Under the pieces are notes generated by a model, which was not told the DNA's origin, did no database searches, and was given only the letters and a program-made list of their open reading frames with translations. A DNA stretch of 64,000 nt from Tetradesmus obliquus (Eukaryota; Chlorophyta; Chlorophyceae; Sphaeropleales; Scenedesmaceae): NCBI GenBank assembly GCA_030272155.1, contig CP126203.1, positions 3,348,001 through 3,412,000 of the forward strand, given 5' to 3'. A program made the translations under genes and the position numbers. Positions within the stretch are counted from its first letter, which is position 1. Every line of letters starts with the position of its first letter. Below are positions 11,801 through 24,557 of this stretch, piece after piece.

Positions 11801-12794
11801 GTCATGTAAAGGTCCACAATATCATGCGCAACTGCAACAGCATGCATATGCCCGGGCAACGTTTGCCACTACCCCAGCGTAAGCATAGCTGGGGGCTGTT
11901 GAACATTTGCGCGTTGTGTGCCAGCATTGTGTAGTTAACTCAAGTTGCTTCACCACTCTGTTGCCAGAAGACCTTCGTTTGGGTGCATGTAAGCAATCCA
12001 GCGGTCTGCTGATGATGTGCCCAAACACTGGCTGCAGGTACGACCCTGGCAATGCGCAGCTGCAGGCCGATGCTTTGGAGCTGGCTGCGGCGCTGCAGCC
12101 GGACTCTGCCGCAACAGCAGCCTCGCTGAAGGAGCGGGCCGATGCTCGCTTCAAGGCAAGGGACATTGAAGGAGCTGCAGATGCCTACACAGCACTGGTG
12201 CAGATGCTGCAGCAGCAGCAGGCTGTTGCATCAGCAGCTGTGGGGCAGGACGAGCAGCATCAGCAGCAGCAGCAGCAGGAGCAGGAGGTCACGGCTCAGC
12301 TGCTGGCTGCACTAAGCAACAGGGCTGCGTGCTGGCTTTCTCTTGAGCAGTACAGCAGGTGCATTGAGGATTGCCACGCAGCATTGACACTGGCACTTGC
12401 AGAACCACATGCTACACGGGTTGCAGGAGCCATGGCAGCTGCTGCAACTGCAGCTGCAGCCAACAGCACAGCAGCGGCTGGCGGGACAGATGCTGCTGCC
12501 GGTGGACAAGCTGCTGCAGCTGAGCAGTATGTGCTGCACCTGCTGCAGCAGCGGTCGCCACAGCAGCTGCTATCACTGCCATGTGCGGGCCCTGCACGTG
12601 TGCGATCCACTGCGCGGCTTCTGAGCCGGCTAGCTATGGCGCACAGCTGTTTAAAGAGTGTGCAGCACGCAGTGCAGCTGTATGCGTATGCGCAGCAGTG
12701 GTGGCTTGCGGTTGGAGATGAGCAGAGGGCAGCAGAGATGGCGGCAGACGAGCAGAGGCTGCAGCAGCTGCTGCCAACTACTCAAGCCGCCTAG
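8802..12794 (+). CDS. DNAAF4: DNAAF4/DYX1C1-like dynein axonemal assembly factor
   Basis: Six exons (8802-9029, 9245-9390, 9698-10529, 10829-10911, 11185-11733, 12038-12794) join in phase to 864 residues. Residues 1-76 form a CS (p23-like) domain: MPLTPVYTWTETESSVRITV, then SQLFCSDRLVKLNAPPYLLL and KAPVDDDQSTATVLHGRKVV. A charged helical region rich in Glu/Gln follows. The C-terminal TPR repeats begin at KDKGDALAAQGNFRGAINAY and include a later repeat ERADARFKARDIEGAADAYT. CS plus TPR is the DNAAF4 architecture (Chlamydomonas PF23), a cytoplasmic HSP90 co-chaperone for axonemal dynein assembly. The protein is about twice the human length (420 aa) because of Ala/Gln-rich inserts between domains. 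The ATG at 8802 is preferred over 8718 because it begins at the usual CS start. Its presence implies flagellated cells or a retained flagellar gene set. Confidence 0.85.
10677..10775 (+). repeat. 46-bp direct repeat in DNAAF4 intron 3
   Basis: Two nearly identical 46-bp units carry GCTGCTGGGTTGCTACAGCA and ACCGCAACCGACAGTA. They are not a copy of a neighbouring exon. Confidence 0.85.
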
Positions 12795-14244
12795 ATCGCC
12801 GCGGTACTGCGCCAGCATTGGCAGCAGTGCTAGTGTTTTTGGATCCCCTGCGCACTTGCAGTTGTGCATGGTAAATGCCTAAAACTGTCATTTCAAATGA
12901 GTGCGGCACTTGCTGCCACAGCATTGGCAGCAGTAATAGTGGTTTTACATCTCGTGCGCACTTGCATGTGTGCAGACTGCACCTGAAAGGTTGTGCTCTT
13001 TCAACTGTCTGCCGTTCAAGCGCTGCTTGATGCAATTGTTGCAGGCCTTGGCATTGCACTAAGATCATACATACTTCCAACACATTTTGTGCGGGAGCGT
13101 CTAGCTGAGTATCTCAATGCGACCTTGTTGTCATCATGTTACCCTTTTTGGGGATAGCAACATCGCCAGCCTGGTGCTTACTGTCACCAGACAGCGCAGC
13201 CTTAAAAGGTTCCGCCTACCACCACGATAAAACAGTGCTAGGAACGCTTCCAGAGACAACCCACTGGAAGCAAACATCTGTACCAGCCTTCAACCTGGAC
13301 TGACAGGAACAGATGTATGTGCGTTGAACAACGACACGGGCCTTCACACAAAACATGCAGTGGTGCAAACGCCCCACCTACTGCAGATGCAGCAGACAAG
13401 CGCGTTTGCTGCTGCTGCTCACTTTGCAAGCGGCTACGCCACTCACCGCAAAGGCCCTCGAAAACAGTATATGCAACTACTTACACACACAGCAGGCACA
13501 ACACGCAGCAGCCTGCCTTTCAGCAGCCACAGCCCACCACAATACCAAAAAATCCACAAAGCACAGCAAAGGCAGCAGCAACAAGACGGCTGCTGTGCAC
13601 TCTGCTGCGTCACGACGATCCTACAGCAGCACGTCGCCTGACTCATCCAAGCCAGGGTGTATGCCACTTTCCCGTGCACAAAACGTGCCTCCTACTTTCG
13701 CCTCGAGGCATCCAGCCATGAGCACACGTGCTATATGCAAATGCCACATGTCCGAACACAAGCACTCTTTCCGCTTTCTGCTCTGAAACCGACAGCAGCC
13801 ACTATCCACAGTAGCTGCAGCTTTACACAACTGCAGCAGCCCTGAACAGTGCTGCTGCACCACCTTCACCTGCAAGCATCAACACTGCTAGCACAGCAGC
13901 TCGCTTGACCGACAAAATCAGCATCCGCAACTGTGCAGGCATGCCGCAAACGCAAACTCAACACTTGCAGGCAACTTCGCAGCCACACCAACGCGCCAGC
14001 ACCGCAATGCACCCTGTTGGTGCAGCGTGAACAACGCGGTACACCGCACCGCCCTCAGCACACGCTGCCAGACTGCATCGCAGCGCCGCCCCAAAGCACC
14101 AGCAGCTGCAGCCACAACTCCAAAGCTGCTTAAGACCAGGAGAAGAGCTGCAAGATGAAGCCCTCACCACCCAGTCCCGCCACCTTTGCAGCACCAGCTG
14201 TTGCTGTGCATGCCGCCAGCAGCATGCTGCAGCACACCCGCCGC
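12795..14244. other. Convergent 3' flanks of DNAAF4 and H+-PPase
   Basis: This 1.45 kb lies between two facing stop codons. An imperfect 70-bp duplication (12801-12871 and 12902-12975) follows the DNAAF4 stop. Possible H+-PPase polyadenylation motifs (TTACA on plus) lie at 13823 and 13481. The A/C-rich ORFs at 13317-13845 show no family features and look like long 3' UTR. Confidence 0.55.
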
Positions 14245-17200
14245 TTAGGCCGAGGAGAAGAACTGGAAGATGAGTCCCTCGCCGCCAGCGATGTTCACAA
14301 AGAAGGGTGCAAACACCAGGCTCTCCACCGCCATGAGCTTCACCAGGATGTTCAGGGAGGGGCCGGAGGTGTCCTTGAGGGGATCGCCCACAGTGTCACC
14401 GATGACTGCGGCCTTGTGGCAGTCGGAGCCCTTGCCGCCCAGCTCGCGGGCGTGCTCGGATGCACCAGCCTGCGTTAAACGAGAAGCAAAACAGCAGCCA
14501 GGGGCAGTTGGTGAAGTACTAACAAGCGTACTTGTGACAGTCAAGCCCTGCCGCGCAGCTCGCGCGTGCTCGCATGTGTGCCGGGCCGACGCATGAGTGA
14601 GGCACGTGAGTAGCAGAAACGCAAGATTGAGTGGAAGGCAGAGCCCAGAGAACCTGCTGGGCTAAGAACGTGACTGCTAGCAACAGGATATGAGACGTGT
14701 AGCACACGAGCACCACTGTCGCGTGACACCTGCTTGGATGATTTGAGCATGGTGGCGCTATCTGGGGCCAAGGATGCACTTAGATTATATATATTGTGCA
14801 CAGCAGCAGTGTCATACACGCACACAGAGGCGGTAAGGTGCAAGCCACGCACACAGAGGCGGGGAGGTGCAAGCACCTCAGCTCTGGCTGCCACTCTGGA
14901 GTTCTAACTAACTTCATGCAGCGGGAGCTGCTTGCAGCTTCCTCTGTGACCAGGTGTTAATCGTGGCGCACGCTGCATGAACACACCATGCAACCCCTCT
15001 ATCCCAATTCCATGCACACAGCAACCACTGCAGCTGCACGCACCTCAATGTACTTCTTGGCGTTATCCCAGGCCCCGCCGGTGTTGGACATGGACACAGC
15101 CACCTGCACGCCAGACACCAGGCCGCCTGCCAGCATGCCTGCCAGGGTGCGGGTGCCAAACAGCGCACCAGCGATGATGGGGGACAGCATCACCAGGGCA
15201 CCTGCAGCACGACAACAGCAGCAGCACGATAGTAAGGCAGGGGCATTTATGAACAGCCACACCTCATAAGTCGCCAAAAAAGAGCAACATGCAACTGCGC
15301 CACCACGTGCTGCATCACCTGTGCAGCCGACAGCCCAGGCTTGTCAACTCTGCCCTTGAGTATTGCACCCCACGGCAACTGCTTCACCACAGTGTGCTCA
15401 CCAGGCGGGATCATCTCCCTCTAGGGAGGAGTTTGTAAAATCTTCGCGCAGCGGCTGTTCATTCATAGCAAACCAGAAGCGATGCAGGGGTGAACTGCTT
15501 GATTACAAGCTTGATTACAAGCTGCTTCTGTACTGTACTCACCAGGGGGGATCATCTCCCTCAGGGAAGAGTCTGTGGAGATTTTCACGCAGCGGCTGTA
15601 GTCGGGCCTTGCGGTGCCCTCCATGAGTCCGTTGATGGTGTTGAACTGCCTGCGCACCTCCTCCACCATAGCCAGAGCGGCCTTGCCGACAGACTTCATG
15701 GTCATGGCGCTGAACCAGTAGGGCAGCATGGCACCCACCAGCAGGCCCGCAAACACCTGCAATAAGCAGCAATAACAAGCATTTCAGATATTTCAAAGGA
15801 GACGACAGGTGAGCCAGTGAAGCGGGGCATTCAATACACACCACATACACAGCGACGCGCGTGATGAAGGCTGTGAACAAGAACATCCATGAAACCTGGA
15901 CATCATTGTCATCACTAACATAACAAGTACTGCACCTTGGGGTCCAGGATGGAGGACTCGAGCAGGTCGATCTTGGCCCAAGTGATGTAGGCACCAAACA
16001 GCGCCAGCAGCATCAAATGAAAAATCGCACCAAGAAACACCAACACACCTTAGGGTCCAGGATGGAGGACTCCAGCAGATCGATCTTGGCGCGTGTGATG
16101 TATGCACCGAACAGCGCCAGAGACACCAGGGCAGCGGAGCCGATGGCAAAGCCCTTGCCAATGGCAGCGGTGGTATTGCCGGCAGCGTCAAGGGCATCGG
16201 TGCGCTCACGGATGTCCTCGCCTGCGGTTCAACCATTCAAACAAAGTGACATGTTACTATTCCATGACAAGTGACAGCAGGGGATCAAGGGACTGACAGT
16301 GCGCCAACTCACATTCAAATGCTCAGATAAAGATCCAGGTGCAGGCGCACGTCTTGTACGTTCCACCTGCTGCTGTTGCTGCTGCATCACGTTTGCCGAA
16401 TCTCTTCAGTGCCGCCGCCCGTCACACGCCCAGCTGCTGCTTTTCAAAACCATGTCAAACAACTCCGGGCACTCACCCATGCCAGCCATCTCAGCGATAC
16501 CGCCAGCGTTATCAGAGATAGGGCCATAGGCATCGATGGCCAGGCCAGAAGACAGCGTGGCAAGCATGCCCAGGGCAGCGCAGGCGATGCCGAGCATTCC
16601 TGCGAGGCTGTTTGCGATGTAGATGGTGATGGCCATCACAAAGCAGGGGATGATGCAGGACTTGTAGCCCAGGGCAAGGCCAAAGATGATGTCAGTGGCG
16701 GGACCTGTGCGGCAGGCATCAGCAACGTCCTGCAAGCAAACAAGTAAACAGCATGCAAATGAGTGTCAGGCCTGCACGGTAGTAAACATGTTATGCGGCT
16801 GCTGCGCAGCTGCAACACAGCGAATGAACCCCGCAGAGCAGGCAAACATCACAGCAGTAAGCAAGGACGAAGTAGCAGTTGCTCGATAGCAGCACCCAAC
16901 AGCCTTAGCATCAGTAAAGCAACTGGCAGGACCCTGGCCCCTTCAGGTTTGCACACTTTGCGCACACATACACACCTGCACGGGCCTGTAGCGGTTGGAT
17001 GTAAAGTACTCGGTCTGCAGGCCGATGGCCAGGCCACCCCACAGGCCGCATGCCACGCACACAAACATGTACCAGTTCTTGACTGACTTGTAGTCGTACT
17101 CCTTGCCCTGTGTCCTGCTGGGCACTGGCAGCTCAAAGGTCTCTGGCAGAGACACCAGGGCCAGGCCAAGAGCAACCTGTGGGAAGAATAGGGAGGGAAG

Positions 17201-19627
17201 CATAGGATGAAACAAAAGCGGGAAATAGCATCAGTACAAGAGCTCTGCAGCATGCATGAGGGCATGAAGGGTGAAAAGCAGCCATGCCAGCTGACACCTA
17301 GCTGGCAGCAACGGGAAGGAGAGCAACACGCTGTGCACAGAGAAAGTACATGCCAGCACAGCTGCTGCTGTCCATCCTGCAACCAAACACTCGCTGCCAC
17401 ACTTTCTGCCGCCGCTCTTGCTGCTGCTGCGCTGGGTCAGTTTGCGCAGCAGCCTTGCTACAGATGCGTTTACTAAATCATATCATATAAATGTTTGACA
17501 TAAACTCACAGGGGTCATCAGCACGGTGGAGATGATCAGCTGCATCTTCAGGGTGTGCTCAATCTCGCTAATCTGCTTTGCGGGCTTCAGGTCGGTGGCA
17601 ATCAGCGTGGTCAACATGCACACCAGGATGCCGGTGGCAGACACCATGAGGGGGAACATCATCGCGGGCCAGTTGTGTGTGGTGCCAAGCTCGGAGACAG
17701 CAGCCACAACCAGCGCAGCGCATGTGGACTCGGCGAAAGAGCCGAACAGGTCGGCACCCATACCAGCGATATCACCGACGTTGTCGCCCACGTTGTCTGT
17801 GTGCGAAGCAGCAGATGACACGCAGCAGAAGCAGCAAAAAAGACGTCAGCGAAGCAAACAAACAGCAGCACATGCTTACACGCTATCACCAGCACACAAG
17901 CGTACACATACAGCGCTGGTCAGGCAGTCACCGAACCAGCACGGACAGCTGCACACTGCAATTCAAACCATGTTATAACACACCTGCAATGACAGCTGGG
18001 TTCCTGGGGTCGTCCTCAGGGATGTCCTTCTCCACCTTGCCCACAAGGTCAGCGCCCACATCAGCAGCCTTGGTGTAGATGCCGCCACCCACACGGCCGA
18101 ACAGAGCAATGGAGGAACCGCCCAGACCGTAACCGGTGATGGCTTCAAACACGCCTTTCCAGTCATCGCCGTAGGCCTGTGGACGGGACGTTTTAAAACG
18201 CGAAACAAGTTGAAGAGTATGCATATGCTTGTGAGGAAATACGTCACAACCGTGACTGGCTGCAGCTGCATGCAGCGACTTGCAGGATGTAAAAAGCAAG
18301 GGTACTAACGGAGGGCAAAAGCAGCAAGAGCACACGATATCTAATTCAGTGCTCCCGCACACATAAAGTCTGCTGATGATCCTGCTGGGTGAGGCAGACT
18401 TGTACACAGATGCAGAAGCTCATGTTGCTGCTGCAGATGCTGCTGCTGCAAGCGTACTGCACGCTCACCTTCTGGAAGAGCACGATCGCAATGAACAGGT
18501 TCAGCAGGCCAAAGCCTGCCAGCATGAAGCCCATCACAGCACCGGAGCGGAACGCTGCAGCAAATATAACATACAAACAACAGCAGCGTGGAAAACAATG
18601 CAGGACGTCAGCAAACAGGCAGCGGAAGGAGCATATGCATGTCCAGCAGTACAGGACAACAGGCAGCAGCAGGACAGGACAGCAGACCTCAAACACAAAC
18701 AGCTGGCACACAAGGAAGATGCAACGCAGGTAGCCACAAGCAGATAGCACGGATTACTGGTGTCAAACAGCAAGCATCTCGACACACAAGCATTTAAGGT
18801 CCTGTCGGAAAGGATGACATCGTGAGCGCCGACACCAGCGTAACCCACCACACATGAATGCGGGAGCAATGCCCTTCCTGGCCTCCAAAGCAGTCCTGGC
18901 GTTGGCATAAGTGGCAATCTTCATGCCCACATAGCCAGACAGGATGGAGGTAGCTGCACCGAGCACGAAGGCAATGGAGGAGAACAGGCCGTTGCGGACC
19001 TCGTCTGCACGGGTGCGGCCTGCCTCTGGGGTGATAGAGCCCAGGAGAGCGAAGATCAGCACCGCCATGATCACCTGCAATGGCATGCAACCGTGCCACC
19101 GTGAGTGGTTACCCCTGGCGCCACGTCGACCCTGCTGCTGGCTGCTGCAGCGCCCCCACTCACCATGAAGACGCCCATATAGCGATACTCGGTGAAGAGG
19201 AAGGAGTTGGCTCCTTCACTGATGGCCTCCTGGATGTCTGCAGCTTTCTGCACCACCTGCACTTGCACGCAGCACAAGGCGTGATCTAGCAGCTCGGCGA
19301 AACTGCTGCCTTCCTCGAAACATGGATCAGCAAGGAAGCAGCCTAAGCATCACAACACCGCACCTCATCGTCGCCACGCTGCTCCTCCTCTAGCAGATAC
19401 TCCCGGCCATTCTGAGAGCGGAACACCGACTGGCCTGGTGTCATGGAGATGGCTGACACCCGCTTCCAAAGCCATGCACCGAAGATGATGGCCAGCACGG
19501 CGGATACTGCAGGAGATCGAAAGGAAAGCTGTCAGCTGAGCGTCCATCTACACCTGCCAGCACTTGATCTAGGCACCGCCCACGCACCAGGGATCAGCAC
19601 CGTGGGCACAATGTCCGGAAGTATCAT
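14245..19627 (-). CDS. Vacuolar-type H+-translocating inorganic pyrophosphatase, type I
   Basis: Thirteen exons (19588-19627, 19364-19506, 19164-19256, 18849-19074, 18469-18554, 17984-18176, 17510-17796, 16976-17176, 16477-16729, 16049-16221, 15543-15756, 15044-15201, 14245-14469) sum to exactly 764 codons, the normal plant size. The enzyme couples PPi hydrolysis to proton pumping at the vacuole or acidocalcisome. The PPi/Mg site is intact: [39 protein letters not shown] and, near the C-terminus, [29 protein letters not shown] has Ala at the position that separates K+-dependent type I pumps (Ala) from K+-independent ones (Lys). About 16 hydrophobic segments are expected for the family. The short first exon starting [13 protein letters not shown] is the least certain part; an in-frame upstream ATG exists at 19732. 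Three introns near the 3' end carry echoes of exons 10, 11 and 13. Confidence 0.93.
14530..14582 (-). repeat. Boundary echo of H+-PPase exon 13 5' end
   Basis: A diverged copy of the exon segment coding [17 protein letters not shown] (real copy 14419-14466). It retains EHAR-like and CHK-like words out of phase. Confidence 0.75.
15396..15460 (-). repeat. Boundary echo of H+-PPase exon 11 3' end
   Basis: A copy of the last 60 or so bases of exon 11 plus the donor (real copy 15537-15601). A 2-base insertion and several substitutions break the frame, but the GAGATGATCCC and GTGAGC border are kept. Confidence 0.85.
15930..16008 (-). repeat. Boundary echo of H+-PPase exon 10 3' end
   Basis: A copy of the last 73 or so bases of exon 10 and its donor, 113 bp from the real one (16043-16121). 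It still reads [20 protein letters not shown] without a stop, with Arg to Trp as the only residue change I see, but it has no acceptor of its own. Confidence 0.92.
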
Positions 19628-20596
19628 GTTGATACCCGGTTGCTGTATGTGAGCAGTTGCTGTGTTGGGCGTGTGCAGGACACCTGATCTGTCGGAATAG
19701 TGGTTGTTGGATGCTACACGGTCATCAACCAATGCGAGGAGACAACCCCGCCACCAAAGAGAAACTGGGGAAGCAGCGCAAGGTCACTGGCTTATGGATT
19801 CGGCTGATGTTGCAATGACAGCTGGAATAACGAGCAGCTAACACAGCAACGTGACAACCGGCAGAGGCTAGCTGAGGTTGATTTCAATGTGCTAACGTGC
19901 CTGACATCATTTGATTCTTTGATCGTGCAGTGCTGGAAGCTCTGCCATATCTATACAACACGTGTTCGAAAGATTCCTGCCCAGCGTCCCTACATAGGAG
20001 CACTGCACGGTGCATTGAACGCTGCTGCTTCAAATTCTCATTACAGATAACAGACTGTTGCTATCTAGTGATGCCGACATATGCAGGCGGTACAGAGTGT
20101 CAGTACTGGCATGACTCTCGAGCCGAGATTGTGAGACAAGGACCTGTAAAGCGCTGGGCTCGTGCTGCACAGGTGACAGATTGCACTTGTGAATACTGTT
20201 TTGTGCTGCTGGTCGGCTGGCACCAGCAGCAGGACGGATTGGGTGGCGGTTGGTCAAAGGACTGGCTGCAAAATATCTGCCCACCGCTAAGTATCCATCA
20301 CCAACTGTATGAAGGGTTGCAGCGCAAACTGCCAACAATAACAGCGACCCTGTGCGCTCCTGTCTCAAATTCGGCACCGCATTAGCAAACATACCCTGCA
20401 TCACGACCACCTGCAAGCCAGCAGAGTCGGTGCGTGTGCATTCATTGCACAGAAGACTGGCGTCAGACTTTCAACATGTGCTGCAAGTCCTGCAGCATGA
20501 TCCTGCCATGATAGCAACAGTAAGCAATTCCTAGGACACTGCAGGTGTGCCCAAAGCGTCATCTGCGCGCAGAAACACCGTGTCTGCAACAACCGC
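19628..20596. other. Region between SDR 3' end and H+-PPase start
   Basis: Both genes run leftward, so this holds the SDR 3' UTR (TTACA at 20041-20045 is a possible polyadenylation motif) and the H+-PPase promoter. No gene is supported. Confidence 0.5.
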
Positions 20597-23500
20597 TTAT
20601 ACATTAAACCACTTCTCTTTCGGCAGCTGTGGGGCTGATGGGCTGGACACTATCTCCAGCACCATGTTGGCAGCTGCGGGCTGCTGCAGTGCCGCCACCA
20701 AAACCTCAGCAACCTGCAGTAGGCATGGCACGCAGCAGGCGGCAGCAGCGGCAATGGCAGGAACATGTGCGGAGGTGAACCAGCAGGGATGAGCAACGGT
20801 GCTTGCTTGCTAACAAGTAATCGCTTGCTTCACAGTGTTGCAGAGCAAGGTGCAGCTCTGCACGAGTGTCAGGCCTCCAGCAAGTACCAGCCTGGACCTG
20901 AGGTCGTTAAGCATTCGATCAGCTCCTCTGCCGACTGCTCACCGCCTCATCACCTTTGCGACCGCAGCGCTACAACCCAGCAGGAGCATTTTTTTTGCAT
21001 CAATCGCTTTGTCAGCATGCAGCAGCAGCAGCAGTGCTGTCAGTGTCTCCGCTGACGGCTCGCACAAGGCCGCTGTCAAGCCCACACAGGCTGTCCTGCA
21101 TCGACACAATCAGCTGCCGCATCTGCCGCTGCTAGCCATCTCTTGTGTAGGGTCTGCACCTGGCATTCACCACAGTGGAGACAGCAGCACAACCCAGCAA
21201 AATCAAATATACCATCTCCCATTTCATCTACACAGCAGCATGCTGCGCAGCGCTCACCGTGTCTCTGCTGATGGCGCGGCCAGGGTCGCTGTCAAGCCCA
21301 CACAGCCTTTCCTGCATTGCACGGCACAATCAGCTGCCCCACCTGGCGCTGCTAGTCCCCCTCTTATGTAAGGTCTGCACCTGGCATCTCGCCACCATGG
21401 AGACAGCAGCGAAACCCAGCGACATCATATATACCAGCTTTCATTTCCATATTTGCGTAGCAGCAGCACTCACCGTGTCTCTGCTGATGGCGCGGCCAGG
21501 GTCGCTGTCCAGCCCAAACAGGCTGTCTTCCTTGGACACAATCAGCTGCCCCACCTCGCTGGCCGGCTCGCTGCGCAGGCCGCCCGGCCTCACGATGGTG
21601 TAGCGCAGGCCTGAGGCACGCAGGTAGCGCTCCGCAGCCTACATAACACAAAGAACGAACCGCATGCAGCACGGAGAGACACTGAGGCACAGGAGGCTCG
21701 ACGATGTACAGGTGAAGGGTGGCCTGGCCTGACAATGATGTAGCGCAGGCCCGAAGCGCGCAGGTAGCGCTCCGCAGCCTGCAGCATGAAGCAGTCAGCG
21801 CAGCAGAGACACATCAGGTTTGGTTGCTATGTGAGGCAGTGCATGGGCCGCCTGGCCTCACAATGGTGCAGCGCAGGCCCGAAGCACGCAGGTAGCGCTC
21901 GGCAGCCTGGCGCACAGCAAGAAACACAGCAGCCACACATCTCAAGTTTGGTTGTTTTGTGACAATGTGCATGGGCCGCCTGGCCGCACGATGGTGTAGC
22001 GCAGTCCTGAGGCACGCAGGTAGCGCTCCGCGGCCTGGTGCACAGAGCGAAACACAGCAGAGACACATGAGGTTTGGTTGCTATGTGAACATTGTGCACT
22101 GGCCGCCTGGCCTGACAATGGTGTAGCGCAGGCCCGAGGCGCGCAGGTAGCGCTCCGCAGCCTGCGGCATACAAAGGTGTTTGTTTTATATACAGAACAG
22201 CATGCAGCACAGAGAAAGACTAGGACACAGAAAGCTTGTTGGAAAGAGGCGCAGGCCGCCTGGCCTCACAATGGTGTAGCACAAGCCTGAGGCGCGCAGG
22301 TAGCGCTCCGCAGCCTGGTGCATAAAGCAAAAAACACAGCAGAGACAAATCAGTTTTTGCCATTATGTGAATATCTTCCTGAAAGCCTAGGCCGCCTGGC
22401 CCATGGTGCTGCAGCGCAGGCCTGAGGCGCGCAGCGCTCCCCTGCCTGGTGCATGGAGACAAAACACAGCGGAGATTCCCAGACCAAACAGATTTGGTTG
22501 TTAAGTGAAGATATGCGGCATACAGAGATGTTTGTGATGTAACAAAGAACGGCATGCAGCACGGAGAAAAGACTAGGACACAAAAGGCTTGATGGCAAGG
22601 GGCGCAGGCCGCCTGGCCTGACAATGGTGTGTAGCGCAGGCCTGAGGCACGCAGGTAGCGCTCCGCAGCCTGGCGCAGTCAGACAAGCAACGCGCAGCAG
22701 ACATGTACAAGTAACAGAGCACGCTTGCTGGCGTTATTGAAATTGCGGGTGAGACAAAATGACACAAAGAATGTGCAGGGAGAAGCGCGGGTCAATGCGC
22801 CGCCCTGCATCCTTGAAATTGAACCTGGGCAGAGGTTTGTCTTGCAGCCAGCTTGTGACGAGTCCAGAAATTACAGAGTGTACAGAGATTGTGACATACA
22901 GTGAGCCAAGATAAGAAGTGTGACCAGCCCACCAGCAGCTCACCAGCTGGTGATCCAGCACACCACCCAGCAGGTTGAGGATCTTTCAGCAAAAGCGTGA
23001 CCAGGCCAGTTGGTGTGACATGCAGCGGAGCCGACGGAGAAGCGTGACCAGCCCACCAGTAGGGCCCGCACGCAGCTCACAATCACATATGAAATTAAAT
23101 TGATTCTTACACTAGATGCTCTCTCTAGTTTTGGTGAACTACAATGTTGAACATTGTTGTAGCTCACCAGCTTATGATCCAGCACGCCACCCAGCAGGTT
23201 GAGGATCTTTCAGCAAATGCGTGACCAGGCCAGTTAGTGTGACATACAGCGGAGCCGACGAAGAAGCGTGACCAGCCCACCAGCAGGGCCTGCACGCAGC
23301 TCATTAAATTCGTGATGAAGATTATGTTGACCCTAAACAGTAAATTAATCACTTTCATTCATTTCATATGATTGATAATAGGAAAATCAACTAATGTAGT
23401 AGCTCACCAGCTTGTGATCCAGCACGCCACCCAGCAGGTTGAGGATCTTGTAGTTGGGGTTGTTCTTCTGGCCCACTGCTGCTGCATTGGTGAGCAGCGA

Positions 23501-24524
23501 GGACAGCAGCACGAATGTGGAGACGCCCCGAGCCTTTGCAGCATTCACCAGGTTGATGGTGCCCTGCAGAACAAAAGGAGAATTTTAAGCAGCATCACAG
23601 GATGAGTCAAAGTAGGCATGACAAGGTGTCAGGTACAGCAGTGAATGTTGGCATGATACCAAAACTGTGCTGGCGGCGTGCAGCAGCGGGGTGCATGCAG
23701 CAAATCGGCCACAGCTGGGACTCTAAGGAGGGTGAGTGCATGAGCAGCCTACCAGGTCTATTGTGTGCTACTGTACATCCTTTCTGCAGGCAGCCACAGC
23801 CACCCCGCAACAGGTGGTGGCGACTCACCTTTTCATCCACTGAGGCAACCTTGAGAGGGTTCACGCCTGAGAAGCCTGTGGCGCAGATGACTGCCTGCGC
23901 GTCACCAATGGCCGCCTCAAGTGACCTGCAGCCAACATATGACAAATTTCCTGACAAACCCCAGAACACCGTCAGGCACATACTGTACATGCACATAATC
24001 ACTGTGTGGCACAGATCACTGCCTGCGCGTCACCAATGGCCGCCTCAAGTAGCCTGCAGTCATCACAGTCGACACCTCAGTTTGGCTGACGCTGCAGTGC
24101 GCAGCTGCACACACAACCGTGCCAGGCACACATCAGTACATGCACAGGCAGGCTGTAGGGTCACCAATGGCCGCCTCCAGCGACCTGCAGTCACACAGTT
24201 GACACATCGATCTTCAGACTCCAGGAGCCGTATATATTTGTCCTTTCACACCTCAACTCGGCCACCTGCTAACAATGCTCGCAGCACTGCCAGGCACACA
24301 TGGCACATGCAAAGGAAGCCTGCGGGCTTTCAGGGGCAGAAACGGTCCTTGAACCTGCACTGCCTCTCTCACACTGTCTCTCACACTGTTAAAAAACAGA
24401 AGCATTCTTCTTTGAGTTGATGCAGCCCCGCCAACTCACTTGAGGTCCTTCGTCACATCTGCCTCCACTATGCTGATGCCTGCGTCAAATGCAAAGCCCA
24501 GGGACTGAGCCTTGCGGACGTCCT

Positions 24525-24557
<33 letters not shown>

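Noticed and set aside
13317-13845. Overlapping plus-strand ORFs after DNAAF4
   Set aside because: A/C-biased sequence with no family similarity, located between two convergent genes; best read as 3' UTR.
21735-22675. CRISPR-like array appearance
   Set aside because: The repeats are 50-60 bases of exon sequence that diverge from one another, with spacers that are themselves similar; the setting is an intron of a nuclear gene.
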